Positions 52,093 through 59,982 of a DNA stretch of 64,000 nt are shown one piece after another. Source of the stretch: CAIWHR01 sp963741355. Lineage in GTDB: Bacteria > Pseudomonadota > Gammaproteobacteria > Burkholderiales > Casimicrobiaceae. The notes under the pieces are model-generated. The model was not told where the DNA came from. It worked only from the letters and a program-made list of their open reading frames with translations, and did not search any database. The position numbers and the translations under genes were made by a program. Each line of letters starts with the position of its first letter. The stretch's first letter is position 1. Location of the stretch: contig CAVUIG010000003.1 in NCBI GenBank assembly GCA_963741355.1, positions 186,001 through 250,000 of the forward strand, read 5' to 3'.

Positions 52093-53787
52093 ATGTTCGG
52101 ATTCCTGACCCAACAGACGAAGGATCGCCCTGATCCTCTGCTGACGCCCAAGAGCGCGTCGGCCTGGTTGCGTCAGCTGCCGTCGCTCGACGTGATCGGC
52201 CGTCAGCAGCACGTGATGCGCGCCTTCGAAGGCATGCGCCAGGCAAATCGCGGGATCGATTTCAATCGCGTCGCCGCGCTGGAATTCCTCGACAGCGCGC
52301 TCGGCGCCGATCGCCGCCAACTGATCAAGCAATACGTCGAGAACGTCGACTCGTCGGCGCGCCTCTCCGACCGCCTGTGGCAGGCGCTGCTGGAGATGAC
52401 GCAGGGTTTCACCAGCGCCTACCAGGCGGCGCTCGCCCATGCCGTGGAATCGGACAATCCGCGCTGGAAGCCGGTGATTCCGCGGTTGTTCTCGCGCCTC
52501 ATCCACTACCACGGCACCGACGCGAAGCTTCGCGTGTTCCGCTACGAGCGCTGGATCCCGGCCAAGTGGGTCGAGCTGCACCGCCTTTACATGCGCGCGG
52601 TCGAGTTCGAGATCGAGCGCGTGCCGGTCACGCACGCGAGCGTCACCTCGCACACGTCGCAGTGGACGATCGAGCAGGAATACCTGATGGTGCTCCTGAT
52701 CCATCAGCTCAACACCGGCAACCTCTCTCCGGCGGAGCTCGACTGGGCGACCGCGCAATTGCGCGCGTGGAGCCGCCGCCTCGAGCTCGACGCCGTGCCG
52801 CGCTCGCTCGAGGGATTCTTCGTCGACGTCGCCGGCAAGGGCGGTCTCGTGCGCCGCACGGGCCAGGATTCCGGCTCGATGCTGCGCTACGTCGATACGA
52901 CGCCGCTGTGCGAGCAGCTCGACCGCGCGATCCAGGCGCTGCGCCAGGCCGAGGCGACCGACCAGGGGCCGGCGGCGCCGATCAACCAGCAGCGCATCGC
53001 GACGCTCGACAAGGTGCGCCCGGCGATCGCGCCGAATCTCTTCGCCGACATGCGGCGCGATCCGCGCGTCGCCGTTTCGGTGGTCGCGCGCGTTCGCGTC
53101 GGCCTCCCCAGGATCTGCCGCGACCTCGCGACGAAGGACGACAAGGACGCCGCCGACGCGTCCAACGTCACCGAGCAGATCGAGGTCTACGCGGTCGCCG
53201 ACGGCCCGCGCATCAAGCGCCGGATGTTCGACGAGAACGATTCGCTCGCGGCGTCGATCTCGTCGTTCAGCGATCCGATGTGGCAGGTGAAGGACCGCAG
53301 CGTCGCGGGACTTCGCATCGCGGCCTCGGGAGGCATCGGGCAGAGCCTCGCGCTCGGCGCGCTCGTCGCAGTGCGCCAGTCGGACGTCAGCGACTGGGTG
53401 CTGGGCGTCGTGCGCCGCCTCAACAAGGTCTCCAACGACGAAGTGGAAGCCGGCGTGTCGATCATCGCCGAGCGTCTCGTTCCCGTCGTGCTGCACGGCA
53501 AGCGCGAGTCCAAGGAAGATCTCGGAATGATCGTCAACGGCATCGACGTCTCGACGATGGGCGCCCGCTTCGACGGGCTGTACCTTCCGCCGCCGTCGCG
53601 ACCCGACAAGCCGCTCGCCGTGAAGACGTTGATCGTCCCGACCTCCGAGTACGTGGAAGGGCGTCGCGTGATCCTCACCACCGGCCGCTCCGTCTACACG
53701 GTTGCGCTGCGCAACCTGGTCGAGCAGCGCGCGGAGTGGAGCTGGGTGGCGATTCAGATCGTCGAGAAGAAGCCCAAGGAGCTCTGA
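52093..53787 (+). CDS. Large PilZ-like protein of unknown function
   Basis: 564 residues, no signal peptide or membrane helix. The N-terminal 300 residues are helical ('WLRQLPSLDVIGRQQHVMRA', 'QWTIEQEYLMVLLIHQLNTG'). Near residue 320 there is 'MRRDPRVAVSVVARVRV', an RxxxR element as in PilZ domains, and near residue 400 'VKDRSVAGLRIAA', a DxSxxG element. These two are the c-di-GMP contacts of PilZ proteins, although here they are unusually far apart. The last 130 residues are beta-rich. I know it only as a conserved betaproteobacterial hypothetical; c-di-GMP binding is inference. Confidence 0.7.
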   Translation: MFGFLTQQTKDRPDPLLTPKSASAWLRQLPSLDVIGRQQHVMRAFEGMRQANRGIDFNRVAALEFLDSALGADRRQLIKQYVENVDSSARLSDRLWQALLEMTQGFTSAYQAALAHAVESDNPRWKPVIPRLFSRLIHYHGTDAKLRVFRYERWIPAKWVELHRLYMRAVEFEIERVPVTHASVTSHTSQWTIEQEYLMVLLIHQLNTGNLSPAELDWATAQLRAWSRRLELDAVPRSLEGFFVDVAGKGGLVRRTGQDSGSMLRYVDTTPLCEQLDRAIQALRQAEATDQGPAAPINQQRIATLDKVRPAIAPNLFADMRRDPRVAVSVVARVRVGLPRICRDLATKDDKDAADASNVTEQIEVYAVADGPRIKRRMFDENDSLAASISSFSDPMWQVKDRSVAGLRIAASGGIGQSLALGALVAVRQSDVSDWVLGVVRRLNKVSNDEVEAGVSIIAERLVPVVLHGKRESKEDLGMIVNGIDVSTMGARFDGLYLPPPSRPDKPLAVKTLIVPTSEYVEGRRVILTTGRSVYTVALRNLVEQRAEWSWVAIQIVEKKPKEL

Positions 53788-54096
53788 CCGCGCTTCGCGG
53801 CTCGCTGCGATCGCCGGAGCGTCGACTCGCGCATGTTCGCATCCCCTTGCCTGCGGCAAGCTCGGCCTCCATCACGGGTACGAAAACTCAATACGGCAGC
53901 GTCGGCCTCAGAACGCGATTCGCGTGTGCTCGCATCCCCTTGGCGCTCCGCGCCTTGGGGCCCCTGCTCGCCGCTCGCGCCGTCGGCCTCCACGACGGTC
54001 GAGAATCTCGGAACGTTGCGTTGTCGGCCTCAAGCGCCGACTCGCCGGAGTCGCATCCCCAAGCAAGCTCGGGGCCCCTGCTCCTCGCTCGCGCCG
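53788..54096. repeat. R1 modular repeat array, three inverted copies
   Basis: Read on the minus strand, the array starts immediately after the tolA stop with CGGCGCGAGCG. It contains three successive modules of 'ggggatgcga', 'cgcgagtcg' or 'cgcgaatcg', 'gaggccgac' and 'tggaggccga'. Each has a different small GC hairpin before the 'ggggatgcga' block. The single copy after dksA (35888-36012) has the same order. The whole 309-base gap is made of this array and no gene is seen. Confidence 0.75.
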
Positions 54097-54953
54097 CTAA
54101 TCCTGCGGCCGGAACTTGAGCGTCAGCGTGCGCTGAAAGAGGTCGGGCGGATCCGCGCGCGGCAGCGGCGATGACTTCATGATCGCCCGTTGCACGGCGT
54201 CGTCGTAGGCGCGCACGCCGCTCGACTTCCTCAGCGTGGCGTCGATGATCTCGCCCGTCGGCAGCTGCACGACATCGAATATCGCCTCCGGATTTCCGGC
54301 GATGTCGGGCGGCAGGATCACATTGCCCCGCACTTTCGCCTGGATCCGGCGGACGTAGTCGGCCTCGGCGCGATCACGGGAGGCCACCGCCGCGTCGGCG
54401 GCCTTCTGCTGCGCCATGCGCGCGGCTTTCTCCCGCTCGGCCTGCAGCTTGAGGTCCTGCGCCTCGCGCTCCTGTCGGACCCGCGACTCGGCGAGGCGCC
54501 TCTGCTCGTCCAGTTTCTTCCGGTCCGCCTCGCGCTTCTCGGCTTCCTGCCTCGCACGCTCGCGCATCTCCTTTTCGGCGGCGTCCTTGACCCGGCGCTG
54601 TTCCTCCTGTTTCGCCTTGAGCGCGATCGCGGCCGCCCGCGGGTCCGGCTTCTCGATCGCGGGCTCGGGCTTCGCGACGGGCGGCGGAGGCGGCGGTGCA
54701 GGAGCAGGAGCAGGGCGGGCTCCGGCTGCGGTTCCGGTTTCGGCGGGGGAAGCGTTTCCTGTGCGGGCGGCGTCACGGGGACCGCTGCCGGCGGCGCATA
54801 GAGCTCCGCGGTGATGGGCTCCGGCTGCCGGTTCTGCCAGCGTATCGCGAAGATCAGCACCGCGAGAAACGCCGCGTGCACGGCGACGGCGAGCAGCAGC
54901 GCCGGCCACCTGCTCCTGTCGCGCGCCGGCCTGCGTGGACTTTCGTCGCGCAT
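54097..54953 (-). CDS. tolA: Cell envelope protein TolA, one frameshift
   Basis: Corrected length is about 285 residues. One N-terminal membrane helix ('WPALLLAVAVHAAFLAVLIF'), a Pro-rich stretch, a long Ala/Glu/Lys/Arg helix (about 110-200, 'QEAEKREADRKKLDEQRRLA') and a TonB-like C-terminal domain ('EADYVRRIQAKVRGNVILPP', 'VQLPTGEIIDATLRKSSGVR'). One base is missing near 54710-54720 in a repetitive GCAGGA tract. TolA links TolQ/R to the outer membrane. It ends directly at an R1 repeat array, and tolB and pal do not follow. Confidence 0.87.
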
Positions 54954-54967
54954 CGAACTAGGAGATC

Positions 54968-55381
54968 CTAGGACTGCGGCGGCCGCGCCAGGAGCCCGAC
55001 CTTGTGCGCGCCGTTGCGCTGCAGGAGGTCGAGGATGCCGAGCACGTCTTCGTAGCGCGTGCTGCGGTCGGCGGCGATGACGACCGGCTGATCGGGCGCG
55101 CGCGCCTGCTTTTCGCGGATGCGCGCCACGAGCTCGTCGCGGGTTACCCGCGCCGGTGCGGCGCCGGCCTGCCGGTCCGCGAGCAGCAGCGTGCCGTCGG
55201 TGCGCAGCGTGACCTCGAGCGGCTGCGCCGGCGCGGTGAGCTTGCTGCCGACACTCGGCAGCTCGATCTCGCCGGGATTGATGAGCGGCGCCGTCACCAT
55301 GAAGATGACGAGCAGGACCAGCATCACGTCGATGTACGGAACGACGTTGATCTGGTTGATCGTCTTGCGGGCTCGGCGCAT
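54968..55381 (-). CDS. tolR: TolR/ExbD family membrane protein
   Basis: 137 residues with one N-terminal membrane helix containing the functional Asp: 'INVVPYIDVMLVLLVIFMVT'. The periplasmic domain holds 'VTLRTDGTLLLADRQAG' and 'VIAADRSTRYEDVLGILDLL'. With TolQ it forms the proton-driven motor that energises TolA during cell division. The gene is 14 bases upstream of tolA and 27 bases downstream of tolQ on the minus strand. Confidence 0.95.
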   Translation of the reverse strand: MRRARKTINQINVVPYIDVMLVLLVIFMVTAPLINPGEIELPSVGSKLTAPAQPLEVTLRTDGTLLLADRQAGAAPARVTRDELVARIREKQARAPDQPVVIAADRSTRYEDVLGILDLLQRNGAHKVGLLARPPQS

Positions 55382-55408
55382 GGAAGGATCGGGGCGGGTT
55401 CGCGGACG

Positions 55409-56068
55409 TCAGCCCTGCCGCTGCAGGATGTTCGAGAATTCCTCGATGAACGTCTCGTAGCGCACCGACAGCCGGTCCACGTCGTGCGTGTAGCGGTTGT
55501 ACGCGACGACCGCGGGAATCGCCGCGAAGAGACCGATGGCCGTCGCGATCAGCGCTTCGGCGATGCCGGGCGCGACCTGCGCGAGCGTCGCCTGGCTCAC
55601 GTTGGCGAGCCCGCGGAACGCATTCATGATGCCCCACACGGTGCCGAGGAGGCCGATGTAGGGCGACACCGAGCCCACCGTCGCGAGCCCCGAAAGATGC
55701 GCCTCGAGCGAGTCGATCTCGCGCTGGTACGCCGCGCGCATCGCCCGCCGCGCGCTGTCGAGCGTGACGGCCGGATTGCTGCCCTGCTTGCGGTGCTTCG
55801 TGAATTCGCGGAACCCCGCGGTGAAGATGTGCTCGAGCCCGGTTCCGGTGAGCGACTGGCTGGCGCTCTGATAGATCGCGTTGAGGTCGCCGCCTTTCCA
55901 GAAGGCGTCCTCGAAGACGTCGGTGTCGCGGGTCGCGCGCTTCAGCTGGAAGAGCTTCAGGAAGATCTGCCACCACGACCACAGCGACAGCCCGATCAGA
56001 AGCGCCAGGATCGCCTGGACGACGAATCGACGCCTGCCCGACGAGGGTGAGAAACGAGAGATCGGCAT
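55409..56068 (-). CDS. tolQ: TolQ proton channel subunit
   Basis: 219 residues of the MotA/TolQ/ExbB family. Three membrane helices: 'VVQAILALLIGLSLWSWWQI' near the N-terminus, 'LATVGSVSPYIGLLGTVWGI' and 'EALIATAIGLFAAIPAVVAY'. The large cytoplasmic loop lies between the first and second. The Thr/Ala-rich faces of the last two helices line the proton path. It starts 7 bases after ybgC ends. Confidence 0.95.
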   Translation of the reverse strand: MPISRFSPSSGRRRFVVQAILALLIGLSLWSWWQIFLKLFQLKRATRDTDVFEDAFWKGGDLNAIYQSASQSLTGTGLEHIFTAGFREFTKHRKQGSNPAVTLDSARRAMRAAYQREIDSLEAHLSGLATVGSVSPYIGLLGTVWGIMNAFRGLANVSQATLAQVAPGIAEALIATAIGLFAAIPAVVAYNRYTHDVDRLSVRYETFIEEFSNILQRQG

Positions 56069-56074
56069 GCACGT

Positions 56075-56518
56075 TCAAAGCAGGGCCTCGAGTCTAGCGG
56101 CGAGCGGCGCGGGAATGCGCGCCGGCCGCCAGGTTTCCCGGTTGAGGCAGGCGAGCGACACGCGCGCCTGCGTCAGCGTTTCGTCGCCGCGGCACACGGA
56201 CTGCGCGGCGACCATCGTTGCCCGTCCCGCCGAGAGCAGCGTCAGCGTGACGTCGAGCCGGTCCGAGAGCCGCGCCGGACGCCGGTACTCGATGTCCACG
56301 CGGTGCACCACGAACACGATCTGCTGCTCGCGTTCCAGCGTGTCGAGGTCGAACCCGATCGAGGCGAGCCATTCGGTGCGCGCGCGTTCCATGAAGCGGA
56401 GGTAATTGGCGTAATAGACGACGCCGGCGGCGTCGGTGTCCTCGTAGTAGACGCGGACCGGCAGGCGAAAGTTCGCGCGGGCCGCTTCCGCCGTCATTCC
56501 CGCGGCGCCTTCACTCAT
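56075..56518 (-). CDS. ybgC: Tol-Pal-associated acyl-CoA thioesterase YbgC
   Basis: 147-residue hotdog-fold thioesterase. The catalytic Asp is in 'RVYYEDTDAAGVVYYANYLR', the family signature, followed by 'FMERARTEWLASIGFDLDTL' and 'VVHRVDIEYRRPARLSDRLD'. It hydrolyses acyl-CoA or acyl-ACP in the cytosol. It is the first gene of the tol unit. The ribosome site GGAGG lies 5 bases before the ATG at 56518 and falls inside the 'gtggaggccg' end of the adjacent GC-rich repeat. Confidence 0.94.
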   Translation of the reverse strand: MSEGAAGMTAEAARANFRLPVRVYYEDTDAAGVVYYANYLRFMERARTEWLASIGFDLDTLEREQQIVFVVHRVDIEYRRPARLSDRLDVTLTLLSAGRATMVAAQSVCRGDETLTQARVSLACLNRETWRPARIPAPLAARLEALL

Positions 56519-56764
56519 GCGGCCTCCACGGTCATCGCGACGCGACAGTCCGCCGCGTCGGCCGCTGCAATCGCTCGCGGACGCGCCCTTCGGGCCTCAC
56601 GGCTTCGCCGCGGCCTCCGACCCGTCGAGTTCATCTCGCTGCCTCGCGTTGTCGGCCGCCGCTGCGCTCAACGCGCTCGGGCGGACCCGCCTCGCAGGCT
56701 TCCTTGGCTTCGCCCTGCTCGCGCGGGCGTCCTTCGCTTCGCCTCCCTCGCGCACGCGTCCCGC
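56519..56764. repeat. GC-rich intergenic repeat, mixed R1/R2 modules
   Basis: Read on the minus strand, the gap between ruvB and ybgC contains 'ggccgacaacgcgaggcag', 'tcggaggccg', then 'cgaagggcgcgtccgcgagc', 'cggccgacgcgg' and finally 'gtggaggccgc' just before the ybgC ATG. These are the blocks seen in the R1 and R2 repeats. No gene or tRNA was seen in the 246 bases. Confidence 0.6.
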
Positions 56765-57814
56765 TCATTTGCCGACAAACAGATCCGCGGCGCCGCCCGG
56801 CGCCGGCGGCGCGAGTCCGAAGTGCCGATAGGCAAGCGCCGTCGCGATCCGTCCGCGCGCGGTCCTCTGCAGGAAGCCCTGCTGGATGAGGAAGGGCTCC
56901 AGCACGTCCTCGATGGTGTCGCGCTCCTCGCCGATCGCGGCGGCGAGATTGTCCACACCCACCGGGCCGCCGCCGAATTTCTCGAGGACCGTGCGCAGCA
57001 GCTTGCGGTCCATCACGTCGAGACCGGACATGTCGACATCGAGCATGATGAGCGCGTCGTCGGCGACCTCGCGCGTGATCGCGCCCTGGGCCCGCACCTC
57101 GGCGAAGTCGCGGACGCGGCGCAGCAGCCGGTTCGCGATTCGCGGCGTCCCGCGCGCGCGCCGCGCGATCTCGTGCGCGCCGCTCGCGTCGATGACGATG
57201 TTGAGCAGCCCGGCCGAGCGCGTGACGATGCGCGCGAGCTCCTCGGCGGTGTAGAACTCGAGCCGCGCGACGATGCCGAAGCGGTCGCGCAGCGGATTGG
57301 TCAGCATTCCGGCGCGGGTCGTCGCGCCGACCAGCGTGAACGGCGGCAGGTCGAGCTTCACGCTGCGCGCCGCCGGGCCCTCGCCGATCATGATGTCGAT
57401 CTGGAAGTCCTCGAGCGCGGGATACAGGATCTCCTCGACGACGGGCGACAGCCGGTGGATCTCGTCGATGAACAGAACGTCGTTGGGCTCGAGGTTGGTG
57501 AGCAGCGCCGCGAGGTCGCCGGCGCGCTCCAGCACCGGCCCCGACGTCTGGCGCAGGTTGACGCCGAGCTCGTGCGCGATGATGTGCGACAGCGTCGTCT
57601 TGCCGAGTCCCGGCGGACCGAACAGGAGCACGTGGTCGAGCGCTTCCTTGCGCTTGCGCGTCGCCTCGATGAAGATCGAGAGCTGCCCGCGGATCTTTTC
57701 CTGCCCGACATACTCGGCGAGCGCGCGCGGCCGCAGCGTGCGCTCGACGACGTCTTCGTCGCGGCCGGCGACCTTGCCGGCGACGATGCGACTCTGCTCG
57801 TCGTTCTCGATCAT
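56765..57814 (-). CDS. ruvB: Holliday junction branch migration DNA helicase RuvB
   Basis: 349 residues. Walker A 'FGPPGLGKTTLSHIIAHELG', Walker B 'VLFIDEIHRL', sensor 'LVGATTRAGML' and the winged-helix end 'EERDTIEDVLEPFLIQQGFL' and 'RTARGRIATALAYRHFGL'. It drives branch migration at recombination junctions together with RuvA. Its start overlaps the ruvA stop by 4 bases. Confidence 0.98.
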   Translation of the reverse strand: MIENDEQSRIVAGKVAGRDEDVVERTLRPRALAEYVGQEKIRGQLSIFIEATRKRKEALDHVLLFGPPGLGKTTLSHIIAHELGVNLRQTSGPVLERAGDLAALLTNLEPNDVLFIDEIHRLSPVVEEILYPALEDFQIDIMIGEGPAARSVKLDLPPFTLVGATTRAGMLTNPLRDRFGIVARLEFYTAEELARIVTRSAGLLNIVIDASGAHEIARRARGTPRIANRLLRRVRDFAEVRAQGAITREVADDALIMLDVDMSGLDVMDRKLLRTVLEKFGGGPVGVDNLAAAIGEERDTIEDVLEPFLIQQGFLQRTARGRIATALAYRHFGLAPPAPGGAADLFVGK

Positions 57815-58395
57815 GCCGGCGTCTTGGCGAGGAGTTTCAGCGCCTGGCGGATGCCGTCAGCCACCGACAGCCCCTCGGGAAGCTTCTTGACCGTCGCCAC
57901 CGCTTCCTTGTCGCTGTAGCCCAGCGCGACCAGCGCATTCAGGATGTCGGACGACGCGGTCGGCGCGCGGGCGACGCCGCCGCCGCCGAGGTCGGCGCCG
58001 AGCTTGTCCTTCAACTCCAGCAGGAGCCGCTCGGCGGTTTTCTTGCCGATGCCGGGGACCTTCGTCAGCCGGCCGGCGTCCTGCAGCGTCACCGCGTTCG
58101 CGAGCTCCGCCACCGACAGTCCGGAAAGCACCGACAGCGCGGTGCGCGCGCCGATGCCGCTGATCTTCGTCAGCATCCGGAACGCGCGACGCTCGCTTTC
58201 GCTGCCGAAGCCGAACAGCAGGTGCGCGTCCTCGCGGACGACGAGGTGAGTGAACAGCACGACGCGCGCGCCGGGCAGCGGCAGGTTGTAGAAGGTGCTC
58301 ATCGGCACGTCGACCTCGTAGCCGACGCCCTGCACGTCGAGCAGGATCTGCGGCGGGTTCTTCTCGACGAGGATTCCGGTGAGGCGGCCGATCAT
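57811..58395 (-). CDS. ruvA: Holliday junction DNA-binding protein RuvA
   Basis: 194 residues. An N-terminal OB fold ('MIGRLTGILVEKNPPQILLD', 'THLVVREDAHLLFGF'), two helix-hairpin-helix motifs ('ISGIGARTALSVLSGL', 'VPGIGKKTAERLLLELKD') and the RuvB-binding C-terminal domain ('DILNALVALGYSDKEAVATV'). It holds the four-way junction for RuvB. An HAD phosphatase gene separates it from ruvC. Confidence 0.98.
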   Translation of the reverse strand: MIGRLTGILVEKNPPQILLDVQGVGYEVDVPMSTFYNLPLPGARVVLFTHLVVREDAHLLFGFGSESERRAFRMLTKISGIGARTALSVLSGLSVAELANAVTLQDAGRLTKVPGIGKKTAERLLLELKDKLGADLGGGGVARAPTASSDILNALVALGYSDKEAVATVKKLPEGLSVADGIRQALKLLAKTPA

Positions 58396-58448
58396 GATCC
58401 GCGATTATGGCATGCGAGGCGCGTCGCGTCGGCGGTGCGTTGCCTCGG

Positions 58449-59132
58449 CTAGCCCGGCAGCGCCGCCAGGTGCGACTGCACGGCGGCGAGCGAGGGCAGG
58501 ACCAGAATGCCGCGCGCGAGCAGATCGGCGGTGGGCTCCAGCGTATCCGGCACCATGATCGGAATCATTCCTGCGGCCAGTGCGCCGCACACGCCGGGCT
58601 CGGAATCCTCGAGGACGATGCAATCGGCCGGCGCGGCGCCCAGCCGGGCGGCGGCGAGCAGGAAGATGTCGGGCTCCGGCTTGCCGTTGGCGACCTCATC
58701 GCCGCCGACCAGCGCCGCGAAACGCGCGAGCAGGCCAGCGTGCGCGAGCTTCGACTCGGCCCGCGCGCGGCGGGTCGACGTCGCGACAACACGAGGAATG
58801 CGCATCGCGTCGAGCCAATCGAGGAGCGCGACGAGGCCGGGCTTCACGGCGACCCCTTCGCGGGCGACGATTGCATCGTAGGCTTCCTGCGACGCCTGCA
58901 TCAGCCGGTCGATCGGATAGTCGCCGCCATGGCGCTCGAGGACCAGCGCGCGCGAATCGCGCGAATTGCGGCCGATCATCGCGGGGATCAGCGTGGCGTC
59001 GAAGTCGAGCTCGAGCCGCGCGGCGGCCTCCGCCCAGCAGCGCAGCGCGAGCCGCTCGGTGTCGAGCATGAGGCCGTCCATGTCGAACACGACGGCGTTC
59101 GGCCGGCGCTGCGGCCGCGGCGCGCGCGTCAT
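58449..59132 (-). CDS. HAD family hydrolase, beta-phosphoglucomutase-like
   Basis: 227 residues. Motif I 'AVVFDMDGLMLDTERLAL', motif II 'PRVVATSTRRARAESKLAHA', and motif III/IV 'GKPEPDIFLLAAARLGAAPA' with 'CIVLEDSEPGVCGALAAGM'. This pattern is typical of the beta-phosphoglucomutase/sugar-phosphatase subfamily. Its start ATG at 59132 overlaps the ruvC stop by 4 bases, so it is coupled to ruvC. It is unexpected between ruvC and ruvA, and its substrate is unknown. Confidence 0.88.
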   Translation of the reverse strand: MTRAPRPQRRPNAVVFDMDGLMLDTERLALRCWAEAAARLELDFDATLIPAMIGRNSRDSRALVLERHGGDYPIDRLMQASQEAYDAIVAREGVAVKPGLVALLDWLDAMRIPRVVATSTRRARAESKLAHAGLLARFAALVGGDEVANGKPEPDIFLLAAARLGAAPADCIVLEDSEPGVCGALAAGMIPIMVPDTLEPTADLLARGILVLPSLAAVQSHLAALPG

Positions 59133-59665
59133 CGGATGAAGCGGCCGCCCCGGCGCCGGAAGTTGCCGGCGACGAGGCCGCCCATGCCTTGCGTGCCGTG
59201 CGCGTGCGCGATCGCGCAGGCGAGCGCGTCGGCGGCGTCCGGCGACGGCGTGCCGTCGAGGCAGAGCAGCCGGCGCACCATCTCCTGCACCTGCTCCTTC
59301 GCGGCCTTGCCGTGGCCCACGACCGCCTGCTTCACCTGCAGCGCCGTGTATTCGCGCACCGGAAGCCGCGCGAGCACCGCGGCCGAGATCGCCGCGCCGC
59401 GTGCCTGCCCGAGCAGCAGCGTCGATTGCGGATTCACGTTGACGAAGACCTTCTCGACGGCGACCTCTTCCGGGTGGTAGCGCGCGATGACTTCGCCCAG
59501 GTCCCGCAGGATCACGCCGAGGCGCTCCGGCAGCTCGCCGTCGCTGCTGTGGATCGCGCCGCTCGCGACGCACGCGAGACGGCTGCCCGTGACGTCGATG
59601 ACTCCAAAACCCGTGATACGAAGACCCGGATCGATGCCAAGAATGCGACGGGTGGAACTAGACAC
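59129..59665 (-). CDS. ruvC: Crossover junction endodeoxyribonuclease RuvC
   Basis: 178 residues from a GTG at 59665 with GGAG 5 bases upstream. The first catalytic Asp is in 'RRILGIDPGLRITGFG', the acidic Glu is in 'EEVAVEKVFVNVNPQS', and the last pair is in 'DGTPSPDAADALACAIAHAH'. It cuts Holliday junctions symmetrically. A second copy of its first 18 codons lies just upstream (59755-59808). The frame stays open upstream to 59758 but that stretch is repeat sequence. Confidence 0.95.
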   Translation of the reverse strand: MSSSTRRILGIDPGLRITGFGVIDVTGSRLACVASGAIHSSDGELPERLGVILRDLGEVIARYHPEEVAVEKVFVNVNPQSTLLLGQARGAAISAAVLARLPVREYTALQVKQAVVGHGKAAKEQVQEMVRRLLCLDGTPSPDAADALACAIAHAHGTQGMGGLVAGNFRRRGGRFIR

Positions 59666-59703
59666 CTGGGCTCCCCGATACGCCGACGGGTTTCGGTGCA
59701 GGC

Positions 59704-59730
59704 TGACATGAGCGCGCAGCGCGCATGTCA
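59704..59730. repeat. Inverted repeat between the two ruvC 5' copies
   Basis: TGACATG and CATGTCA form the 7-bp arms of a palindrome with an inner GCGC pairing, in total 27 bases. It lies in a 'gcgagcgaagcgagcggcc' context like the other GC-rich intergenic repeats, exactly between the functional and the duplicated ruvC start. Confidence 0.6.
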
Positions 59731-59754
59731 AGCGAGCGAAGCGAGCGGCCGAAG

Positions 59755-59855
59755 CCAAAACCCGTGATGCGAAGGCCGGGATCGATGCCGAGGATGCGGC
59801 GCGTCGATTTGGCCGCCGGCAGCGCTGCGCTGGTGGGGCGGGCGGGAATTCCCAT
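59755..59855 (-). pseudogene. Duplicated 5' fragment of ruvC
   Basis: On the minus strand, an ATG at 59855 opens 'MGIPARPTSAALPAAK' and continues 'STRRILGIDPGLRITGFGF', the RuvC N-terminus, before running into repeat sequence. Bases 59755-59808 align with 59604-59657 of the functional gene at about 85% identity by eye, and most differences are synonymous. The fragment ends where the inverted-repeat element begins. Confidence 0.75.
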
Positions 59856-59982
59856 ATCAGGAATGCCGTGGAACCGGCCGCCCGCCGCGCGTCGCGCGCG
59901 ACCGGGCGACGCGGAACGCGGGCGCGTCACGACCGGCGGGGAGGGGGGCGATGGAGCGCGTGGCGGTCACCCCGGGCGGCGC

